A stretch of 5,221 nucleotides of DNA from Bacteroidota bacterium (GTDB taxonomy: Bacteria > Bacteroidota > Bacteroidia > Flavobacteriales > Crocinitomicaceae), in contig SYKJ01000033.1 of NCBI GenBank assembly GCA_005798205.1, positions 1 to 5,221 of the forward strand, given 5' to 3'. Below the pieces are notes generated by a model. The model was not told where the DNA came from. It searched no databases and saw nothing but the letters and a program-made list of their open reading frames with translations. Shown here in pieces: positions 1-5,221 of this stretch. The translations under genes were made by a program, and so were the position numbers. The number at the start of each line of letters is the position of its first letter. The first letter of the stretch is position 1.

Positions 1-1
1 T

Positions 2-2014
2 ATCCAGCAAAGAATTGAATTTATTTCCGAGCAGCTTCAGTCTGAAGACTTAGATCTTACAAATTACATTGAGCAACTCAACTATTACTATGATAATCCT
101 ATAAATCTAAATGCAACTTCCGGTGAAGAATTAGAAGAATTGAACTTGCTCTCTACAATTCAAATTAACGCTCTTTTATTGCATAGAAAGGCATTTGGAA
201 ATTTGATGACAATTTATGAATTGCAAAGTATAAAATATTGGGAACTTGCTACCATTCAACTTGTGCTGCCTTTTGTTCGTGTTGATGATCGTTTGGATAA
301 TTTAAATATTACACTAATAGAAGTATTGAAAGAAGGATCCTACGAACTTTTTTTGAGGTACCAGCCAACAATAGAGTCAAAAGCGGGTTATGCTCAGGTT
401 TCAGATTCCATCAAACAAGTAAGTAACAACTATTATTATGGTAATTCAGATCGGTATTATTCGCGCTATCGTTTTACTTATAAAAGCAATATAAGTGCTG
501 GCTTCACTGCAGAAAAGGATGCCGGAGAAAATTTTTTTAGAGGCACTCAAAAAAATGGTTTTGATTTTTATTCGGCACACTTCTTTTACAAAGGGGGTAA
601 GTATTTAAAGTCTTTTGTGCTCGGAGATTATCAAATTCAAATAGGGCAGGGCTTAAATCTCTGGTCAAGTTATGCTTTTGGGAAAACTGCTGACATCGCC
701 ACGATGAAAAGAAATCCAATTCCAATTAGAGCTTATACTTCAGTAGATGAATCTCGATTCTTAAGAGGTATTGCAACAGACCTTGCTTATAAAAATTTTG
801 GATTACTCTTGTTTGCTTCAGCAAAGAAAGTCGACGCAGCAATTGTTGCAGACACAAGTCTAGATGATTTAGAATTTATAAGCACAATTGATTTAAGTGG
901 TTTACACCGAACAAATAAGGAAATTTCAAAAATGAATGGATTAACGGAATACATAGCTGGTGCAAATTTGAAGTATGTAAAAAATTCGCTTCGCATTGGT
1001 TCTGCATTTATTTATCAGGGTTACGATAAACCGTTTATTAAAACAATCCAAGCTTATAACCAATTTGATTTTAGAGGTCAACAAAACCTTTCGCTTTCAG
1101 GTGACTATAGCTATGTTTATCGTAATATTAATTTATTTGGTGAAGTATCTCACAATTTCTACTCTCTAAATCAGGAAAAAATAGGGGGTTTAGCGATGGT
1201 TCATGGCGCCTTAATTTCATTGGATTCTAGAGCAAGTGTTGGTTTATTGTACAGGAGTTATTCATCTGATTATCATACTTTTTATAATGCTGGTTTTTCA
1301 GAAGGAAGCATTACTCAGAATGAAAAGGGATTGTACACAGGTTTAAAGATTAAACTTAATTCTGCATGGTCATTAAGTGCATATGCTGATGTTTTTCACT
1401 TTCCTTGGATGAAATATCAGGTAGATGCACCTTCAAAAGGACATGAATTTCTCTTTCAGCCAACCTATAAACCAAATAAAGTTTTTGAAGTATATGGAAG
1501 ATTTCGACAACAATTACGACAAAAAAATAGTCGCTTTCCAGATAATACAGTTACAGAAATTGAAGATGTGCTTCAGAGAAACTATCGCATTAATCTTTCT
1601 TATACTGTTAATGAGTTTTTTACCCTTAAATCGCGCGTAGAATATGTTACAATTAAAAGGCAGAGCAGTGAATTTGAAAAAGGAATGTTAATTTCTCAGG
1701 ATATCGTCTATCGACCAAAAAGTGCTCCAATTGATTTAGCACTCAGATACGCCTTATTTGATACTGATAGTTATGACACGCGCCTGTACTCTTTTGAAAG
1801 TAACGCATTGTATGCATTTGCGATACCAGCGTATTATTATCAGGGCTCTAGGGCTTATTTTTTAATAAGATATTCTTTTTTGAAGCATTTTGATTTGTGG
1901 GTTCGCTATGGTGTGTTTATTTATAACAATAGAAGTACAATTTCATCCGGATCAGAGGGAATTATAGGAAGTCGCAAGAGTGATTTAATTATTCAATTGA
2001 GAATAAAACTCTAG
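2..2014 (+). CDS. Helix-hairpin-helix (ComEA-like) outer-membrane beta-barrel protein, 5'-truncated by window
   Basis: The reading frame is open from the first bases to TAG at 2012-2014, giving 670 residues with no start inside the window, so the true start and any signal peptide lie upstream. The TTG at 140 is an internal leucine in the middle of the conserved N-terminal domain. Residues about 33-94 align by eye along their whole length with the tandem helix-hairpin-helix of ComEA (PINLNATSGEELEEL, then HRKAFGNLMTIYELQ, then a final helix ending LPFVRV). Residues about 95-670 are rich in Tyr, Phe, Gly and Ser, with alternating polar and hydrophobic strands typical of an outer-membrane barrel; GDYQIQIGQGLNLW at about 208-221 looks like the conserved motif of this Bacteroidota family. 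The C-terminus, IIQLRIKL, fits a last barrel strand. The outer-membrane location is inferred from strand pattern. The function is unknown. The hairpin glycines of ComEA are absent (LLS and IKY replace GIG), so DNA binding should not be assumed. Confidence 0.82.
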   Translation: MQQRIEFISEQLQSEDLDLTNYIEQLNYYYDNPINLNATSGEELEELNLLSTIQINALLLHRKAFGNLMTIYELQSIKYWELATIQLVLPFVRVDDRLDNLNITLIEVLKEGSYELFLRYQPTIESKAGYAQVSDSIKQVSNNYYYGNSDRYYSRYRFTYKSNISAGFTAEKDAGENFFRGTQKNGFDFYSAHFFYKGGKYLKSFVLGDYQIQIGQGLNLWSSYAFGKTADIATMKRNPIPIRAYTSVDESRFLRGIATDLAYKNFGLLLFASAKKVDAAIVADTSLDDLEFISTIDLSGLHRTNKEISKMNGLTEYIAGANLKYVKNSLRIGSAFIYQGYDKPFIKTIQAYNQFDFRGQQNLSLSGDYSYVYRNINLFGEVSHNFYSLNQEKIGGLAMVHGALISLDSRASVGLLYRSYSSDYHTFYNAGFSEGSITQNEKGLYTGLKIKLNSAWSLSAYADVFHFPWMKYQVDAPSKGHEFLFQPTYKPNKVFEVYGRFRQQLRQKNSRFPDNTVTEIEDVLQRNYRINLSYTVNEFFTLKSRVEYVTIKRQSSEFEKGMLISQDIVYRPKSAPIDLALRYALFDTDSYDTRLYSFESNALYAFAIPAYYYQGSRAYFLIRYSFLKHFDLWVRYGVFIYNNRSTISSGSEGIIGSRKSDLIIQLRIKL

Positions 2015-2096
2015 TAAAGTCAAGGCATTAACTGTTATTTTTTAAAAAAAATAAATTATTCTGTAATTTTTTATTTCATACTGCGTTAAGTATTTT

Positions 2097-2116
2097 ATGA
2101 GCGGAATTTTGCTCAT
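2097..2116 (+). other. Possible leader hairpin upstream of the sigma factor gene
   Basis: ATGAGC (2097-2102) is exactly complementary to GCTCAT (2111-2116). Two G-U pairs can extend the stem inward (GG 2103-2104 with TT 2109-2110), leaving an AATT loop. It ends 34 nt before the preferred sigma factor start at 2151 and is followed by a pyrimidine stretch (TCTCTCTCC) rather than a T-tract, so it does not look like a terminator. If transcription starts upstream of it, it would fold in the 5' leader. Its role, if any, is unknown, and a 6-bp match can arise by chance. Confidence 0.25.
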
Positions 2117-2150
2117 TCTCTCTCCATGTCAAACTAGAAAAAAAAACAAA

Positions 2151-2726
2151 ATGCAAGTTAACTTAGCGTATCACCAAAGCAAAATTCTTCTGGATGATGA
2201 ATTTTGTATGATTGAAAAAGCAAAATTAAATCAACGAGATTTTGCACCACTTTATAAGAAATACCATTCTGCGATTTTCAGTTACATTGTAAAACGTGTT
2301 GATGAAAAAGAAACGGCTTATGATATTACATCAATAGTCTTTATGAAAGCATTAACTAATTTGCAAAAATTTGAATTCCGTGGTGTGCCATTTTCTTCAT
2401 GGTTGTTTCGTATTGCTAAAAGTGAGTTGTATCAATCTTTTAGAGATGCAAAAGTGCGCAGAACTGTAAATATAGACACTGTTTTTAGTGCGCAAATTAT
2501 GGAGGAATTTGTTGAGGAATACACTGACGAGCAACGAGTTCAATTGATGAATGCCTTACATTTACTGAAGCCAAATCAATTACAGTTAATTGAAATGCGT
2601 TATTTTGAAAAACAGTCTTTTCGCGAAATCGGAGACTTTCTAGGTATAACAGAAAATAATGCCAAAGTGAAAACCTTTCGTACTCTATTGAAATTAAAAT
2701 CAGTTTTTTTAAAGATGAAGCGATAG
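2151..2726 (+). CDS. ECF-type RNA polymerase sigma factor (sigma-70 family)
   Basis: The protein is 191 aa from ATG 2151. Members of this family bind core RNA polymerase and direct it to a dedicated set of promoters. Region 2 spans about residues 31-100: a leading FAPLYKKYHSAIFSYIVKRV helix, then AYDITSIVFMKAL (core-binding type), then FEFRGVPFSSWLFRIAKSEL, which is the characteristic FxxWLxxIAxN-like promoter-melting stretch. Region 4 spans about 131-185, with LKPNQLQLIEMRYFEKQSF leading into the helix-turn-helix FREIGDFLGITENNAKVKTFR that reads the -35/-33 element. The length and the absence of regions 1 and 3 fit the ECF group. ATG 2151 is preferred because an A-rich tract (AGAAAAAAAAACAAA) precedes it, as is usual in Bacteroidota. 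In-frame ATG 2097 would add 18 non-conserved residues, and ATG 2208 is possible. No anti-sigma gene follows, since a terminator lies directly behind, so the gene is probably transcribed alone or with something upstream. The regulon cannot be read from the sequence. Confidence 0.9.
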   Translation: MQVNLAYHQSKILLDDEFCMIEKAKLNQRDFAPLYKKYHSAIFSYIVKRVDEKETAYDITSIVFMKALTNLQKFEFRGVPFSSWLFRIAKSELYQSFRDAKVRRTVNIDTVFSAQIMEEFVEEYTDEQRVQLMNALHLLKPNQLQLIEMRYFEKQSFREIGDFLGITENNAKVKTFRTLLKLKSVFLKMKR

Positions 2727-2732
2727 ATTTTT

Positions 2733-2759
2733 AAAACCCTCTCATGAGGGTTTTTTTTT
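2733..2759 (+). terminator. Intrinsic (rho-independent) terminator of the sigma factor gene
   Basis: It starts 6 nt after the sigma factor stop codon. AAAACCCTC (2733-2741) pairs with GAGGGTTTT (2746-2754) around a TCAT loop, and the T-tract runs to 2759 (nine T in all). The GC-rich core is five pairs, CCCTC with GAGGG. The A-run before the stem is short in the opposite direction, so termination is expected mainly on the + strand. It separates the sigma factor gene from pyrD and implies that pyrD has its own promoter. Confidence 0.92.
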
Positions 2760-2804
2760 GAAGTTGAAAAGCTATAATTTCAAATAACGAAAGTCGATTT
2801 CATA

Positions 2805-2834
2805 TTTCTGTTATCTTTTTTATTTTTATTTTTG
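2805..2834 (+). promoter_or_regulatory. Candidate Bacteroidota-type promoter for pyrD
   Basis: TATTTTTG at 2827-2834 matches the TAnnTTTG -7 consensus known for Bacteroidota at all fixed positions. An 18-bp spacer separates it from TTTC (2805-2808), one mismatch from the TTTG -33 element. A promoter is needed in the 2760-2837 gap because a terminator closes the preceding gene. The match lies in a T-rich stretch where it could occur by chance, and it would put the transcript start at or almost at the pyrD ATG. No better candidate is visible in the gap. Confidence 0.25.
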
Positions 2835-2837
2835 TTC

Positions 2838-3872
2838 ATGTATTTTTTCCTCCGTCGTATCTTATTTCTTTTTGACGCTGAGAAAGTTCATTATTTTAGT
2901 ACAGGCTCTCTTAAACTTCTTCTTAAGTTTGGCTTCGTTCGTTGTCTTTTTAAAAAATTATTTGTTGTTGAAGATCTTAAGCTTGAGAGAAATATTTTTG
3001 GCTTGAAATTCAAAAATCCTGTCGGACTTGCAGCTGGTTTTGATAAAAATGCAGAAATGTTTAACGACTTAGCCTACTGTGGATTTGGATTTATAGAAAT
3101 TGGCACACTTACACCTTTAGCTCAAGCTGGAAACGAAAAGCCAAGGTTATTTCGACTAAAAAAAGACGAAAGTATCTTAAATCGACTGGGTTTTAATAAC
3201 GGTGGAGTTGATGCTGCCATTCCTCGATTAAAAATACGAAAACATCCAAATTTGATAATAGGTGGGAATATTGGTAAAAATAAAGTTACTGCAAATGAAG
3301 ATGCAATAAGTGACTACATTATCGCTTTTGAAAAACTTTTTCCCTATGTTGATTATTTTGTTGTTAATGTCTCATCTCCAAATACGCCGAATTTAAGAGA
3401 CTTACAAGAAAAAGAACCACTAACTAAATTGTTAACGGAACTAAAAAAAATAAATTCAGAGCAAAAAGTAGCGAAGCCAATTCTTTTGAAGATAGCGCCA
3501 GATTTGACGAATAATCAATTGGATGATATTATTGAAATTGTATCTACTACAAAAATTGATGGAATTATTGCGACAAATACAACAATTAGCCGAGATGATT
3601 TAAAAACAGATTCAAAAGTGGTATCAGAATTTGGAGTAGGTGGGATTTCAGGAAAACCGCTTTTAAAAAAATCTACAGAAGTTATTCGTTATCTTCATAA
3701 TAAATCAAATGGGTCTTTTCCAATAATTGGAGTTGGTGGAATTCATTCTGCAGAAGATGCCCTTGAAAAATTAGCGGCAGGAGCAAGTCTAATTCAATTG
3801 TATACGGGTTTTATTTACGAAGGCCCTGGCATTGCAAGAAAAATAAATGAAGCAATTTTAAAGCAAGCATGA
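2838..3872 (+). CDS. pyrD: Dihydroorotate dehydrogenase (quinone), class 2
   Basis: This enzyme oxidises dihydroorotate to orotate, the fourth step of pyrimidine synthesis, using FMN and passing electrons to membrane quinone (EC 1.3.5.2). The protein is 344 aa from ATG 2838, a usual length for class 2. In order: a hydrophobic, basic N-terminal segment ([20 protein letters not shown], 1-20) of the type that docks class 2 enzymes on the membrane and forms the quinone entry; [12 protein letters not shown] (60-71), FMN site; IGTLTP (88-93) and [10 protein letters not shown] (98-107), class signature; LNRLGFNN (114-121), substrate loop; [14 protein letters not shown] (177-190), with Ser180 at the catalytic-base position of class 2, where class 1 enzymes have Cys; LLKIAPD (216-222), with the FMN-contacting Lys218; ATNTT (245-249); and phosphate-binding [10 protein letters not shown] and IIGVGGI near 266-302. 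TTG at 2832 would add only two residues; ATG is preferred. No key residue is missing. The stop overlaps the next start as ATGA, indicating translational coupling with the downstream lyase gene. Confidence 0.97.
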   Translation: MYFFLRRILFLFDAEKVHYFSTGSLKLLLKFGFVRCLFKKLFVVEDLKLERNIFGLKFKNPVGLAAGFDKNAEMFNDLAYCGFGFIEIGTLTPLAQAGNEKPRLFRLKKDESILNRLGFNNGGVDAAIPRLKIRKHPNLIIGGNIGKNKVTANEDAISDYIIAFEKLFPYVDYFVVNVSSPNTPNLRDLQEKEPLTKLLTELKKINSEQKVAKPILLKIAPDLTNNQLDDIIEIVSTTKIDGIIATNTTISRDDLKTDSKVVSEFGVGGISGKPLLKKSTEVIRYLHNKSNGSFPIIGVGGIHSAEDALEKLAAGASLIQLYTGFIYEGPGIARKINEAILKQA

Positions 3873-4732
3873 GTGAATTTAAAATAATAGAATGTCCGCG
3901 AGATGCAATGCAAGGATTGGAATCTTTTGTTCCGACTGAATTGAAGGTTGAATACATCAACCTTTTACTAAAATGTGGATTCGATACTCTTGATTTTGGG
4001 AGTTTTGTTTCTCCTAAAGCAATTCCACAAATGAAAGATACTGCCTTCGTTTTAGAGAAACTTGAAAGAAATTCACCAACTAAATTATTAGCGATTGTTG
4101 CAAACGAGAAAGGGGCAGAGACGGCTTTGTCTTTTTCTGAAATTGATTATCTAGGCTATCCTTTTTCTATTTCTGAAGTTTTTCAAATGAGAAATACAAA
4201 TGCAACAATCCAAGAATCACTGAGAAGAGTGGAGAGAATTCAAAATCTTGCTTTAAAAAAGAATAAAAAACTCGTAGTTTATCTTTCTATGGGTTTTGGA
4301 AATCCCTACGGTGAACCATGGAGCCCAGAATTAGTTTTAAATTGGTCTAAAAAATTAGCAGAAGAAATTGGAATTCGAACTTTGGCTCTTTCAGATACAA
4401 TTGGTTGTGCAAAAACCGATGTTGTGACAACTTTATTTGATCTTTTTTCAAGAGAATTACCTAAAATTGAGGTGGGGGCACATTTTCATACGCGTTCTGA
4501 GACAGCAGAGGAGCTTATTTTAGCTGCCTATAATTCTGGTTGTCGTAGATTTGATACAGCCATACGGGGATTTGGTGGCTGTCCGATGGCAAAAGATGAT
4601 TTAACAGGGAATTTACCAACAGAGGTTCTGTTGAATTGGCTAGAGTCTTGTAAAATAAATCATTCAATTGACAAAAAAAACTTCACAACTGCATTTGATT
4701 TTTCCTCAAGAATTTTTGAAATATCACATTAA
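3869..4732 (+). CDS. Hydroxymethylglutaryl-CoA lyase-like enzyme (HMGL / DRE-TIM family)
   Basis: HMG-CoA lyase splits 3-hydroxy-3-methylglutaryl-CoA into acetoacetate and acetyl-CoA, the last step of leucine breakdown, in the cytoplasm. This 287-aa protein is a single TIM barrel of the family's usual length (about 290-300). Compared from memory with the human enzyme: CPRDAMQ (9-15) carries the catalytic Arg11 and metal-binding Asp12; [13 protein letters not shown] (43-55) is the strongly conserved SFVSPKxxPQM motif, preceded by Asp42 where human has Glu72; LSDTIG (174-179) matches GDTIG; AHFHT (204-208) carries the two metal-binding His, 205 and 207; [15 protein letters not shown] (234-248) has the mobile-loop Cys238 and Asn248. 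The residue after the second His is Thr instead of the usual Asp. The start overlaps the pyrD stop (ATGA), so ribosome re-initiation rather than a separate binding site is expected. The fold assignment is firm; the exact substrate is less certain because of the divergent active-site neighbourhood, so mvaB is not assigned. Confidence 0.85.
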   Translation: MSEFKIIECPRDAMQGLESFVPTELKVEYINLLLKCGFDTLDFGSFVSPKAIPQMKDTAFVLEKLERNSPTKLLAIVANEKGAETALSFSEIDYLGYPFSISEVFQMRNTNATIQESLRRVERIQNLALKKNKKLVVYLSMGFGNPYGEPWSPELVLNWSKKLAEEIGIRTLALSDTIGCAKTDVVTTLFDLFSRELPKIEVGAHFHTRSETAEELILAAYNSGCRRFDTAIRGFGGCPMAKDDLTGNLPTEVLLNWLESCKINHSIDKKNFTTAFDFSSRIFEISH

Positions 4733-4764
4733 ATATTAAGTCATAAGTAATAATTTAAAGAAAA

Positions 4765-5221
4765 ATGAAAAAAAAACAGATTTTAATTCCCTTAATAATT
4801 ATACCTATTATTCTTGTCGCAATATTTTTTAATAAAAGGGATTACAAGAAACCAAAAATTGATGAACCCAAGGATGAATCACAAATTGAGTTAATTGAAA
4901 CCGATTTTAATGCAAATACTTTCTCAGGAACTACTGAGATTGAATTATTAAAAGAATTAGGTGTTTGCGATTCAACAGCTCCAAATGATAATAATTTTGA
5001 TCGACCTTCTTGTTCTCCCAAGTTTTTTAGATTCTTTAGTTTAAAAAAAGGTGCGAAATTGAGGAATAGCTTTATGTTACTAATGCGTTCCGGAGTAAAT
5101 GATTTTCCAGCACGACGCTTACTAATTTTTGAACGCGAAAACGGAAATCTTGTTAAAACAAATGGATTTACAGGATACATAATTGAGAAACGCCCTGGTA
5201 AAAAATTGGATTATGACGATA
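4765..5221 (+). CDS. Uncharacterised membrane-anchored protein, 3'-truncated by window
   Basis: The frame opens at ATG 4765 and stays open for 152 codons to the window edge without a stop. I do not recognise the family. The N-terminus is MKKK followed by a strongly hydrophobic stretch (ILIPLIIIPIILVAIFF, about 6-22), which reads as a signal anchor or uncleaved signal peptide; no lipobox cysteine follows. A charged linker rich in Lys, Asp and Glu (about 24-46) leads into an apparent globular domain containing IELLKELGVCDS (59-70), a second Cys at 83, FFRFFSLKKGAKLR (87-100), and a strand-rich region with LLIFERENG (119-127) and GYIIEKR (137-143). Cys68 and Cys83 could form a disulfide if the domain is periplasmic; this is inference. 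A-rich sequence (TTTAAAGAAAA) precedes the ATG, as expected for Bacteroidota. It lies 32 nt after the lyase stop with no terminator between, so co-transcription with pyrD and the lyase is possible. Confidence 0.75.
   Translation, partial: MKKKQILIPLIIIPIILVAIFFNKRDYKKPKIDEPKDESQIELIETDFNANTFSGTTEIELLKELGVCDSTAPNDNNFDRPSCSPKFFRFFSLKKGAKLRNSFMLLMRSGVNDFPARRLLIFERENGNLVKTNGFTGYIIEKRPGKKLDYDD

Noticed and set aside
140..142. TTG as a start codon for the first gene
   Set aside because: The frame is open and clearly coding upstream to the window edge, and TTG 140 falls inside the conserved helix-hairpin-helix segment, so it encodes an internal leucine.
537..725. Reverse-strand open frame of 62 codons
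   Set aside because: It lies wholly inside the well-supported barrel gene, and its protein shows no recognisable domain.
787..996. Reverse-strand open frame of 69 codons
   Set aside because: It is antisense to the barrel gene, with no recognisable domain or translation-initiation context.
1425..1640. Overlapping forward open frame of 71 codons in another frame
   Set aside because: It is contained in the barrel coding region, with low-complexity composition and no sign of independent function.
2036..2055. AT-only palindrome (T-run followed by A-run) as a terminator of the barrel gene
   Set aside because: It has no GC pairs and no real loop, so the stem would be too weak. Such runs are common in DNA this AT-rich.
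2015..2096. Bacteroidota -33/-7 promoter upstream of the sigma gene
   Set aside because: Several partial TAnnTTT matches occur (for example near 2036 and 2064), but none has the final G or a TTTG element at the right distance, so none can be preferred.
2097..2150. ATG 2097 as the start of the sigma factor, adding 18 residues
   Set aside because: The added residues (MSGILLILSPCQ...) do not resemble the family's N-terminus, the ATG lies in a hairpin, and ATG 2151 has a typical A-rich upstream tract. It cannot be fully excluded.
2832..2837. TTG 2832 as the start of pyrD
   Set aside because: It would add only two residues (MF) before an ATG that gives the normal N-terminus of class 2 enzymes.
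4842..5180. Reverse-strand open frame of 112 codons
   Set aside because: It is antisense to the forward frame from ATG 4765, which has a proper anchor, an A-rich upstream tract and domain-like composition. The reverse protein has none of these.

Overview
The window is AT-rich chromosomal DNA, most likely from a member of the Bacteroidota close to the Flavobacteriales. Three things point there. The protein types are typical of the group: an outer-membrane barrel with a ComEA-like helix-hairpin-helix segment and a C-terminus ending in -RIKL, and an HMG-CoA lyase-like enzyme beginning [11 protein letters not shown]. Start codons are preceded by A-rich tracts rather than Shine-Dalgarno sequences. 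Codon use is A/T-rich throughout. The genus cannot be named from this sequence alone.

Layout, all genes on the + strand: (1) 2-2014, the 3' part of a gene that enters from upstream and encodes a helix-hairpin-helix plus beta-barrel protein; (2) about 2151-2726, an ECF-type sigma-70 family RNA polymerase sigma factor, closed by a clear intrinsic terminator at 2733-2759; (3) 2838-3872, pyrD, the class 2 quinone-dependent dihydroorotate dehydrogenase; (4) 3869-4732, an HMG-CoA lyase-like enzyme whose ATG overlaps the pyrD stop as ATGA; (5) 4765 to the window end, the 5' part of an uncharacterised membrane-anchored protein absent from simple complete-ORF lists because it has no stop inside the window.

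The terminator divides the window in two. Upstream is an envelope protein gene and a transcription regulator, separated by 136 bp with no clear terminator. Downstream is a probable operon of pyrimidine synthesis (pyrD), an acyl-CoA or leucine-catabolism type lyase, and perhaps the membrane-anchored protein 32 nt further on. There is no tRNA, rRNA, CRISPR array, insertion sequence or phage gene. No gap between genes exceeds 136 bp.

I see no clear new multi-gene system. The points most worth a second look are the ComEA-like segment joined to an outer-membrane barrel but lacking its DNA-contacting hairpin glycines, the altered metal-site neighbourhood in the lyase, the unknown anchored protein at the 3' edge, and a possible leaderless pyrD transcript.
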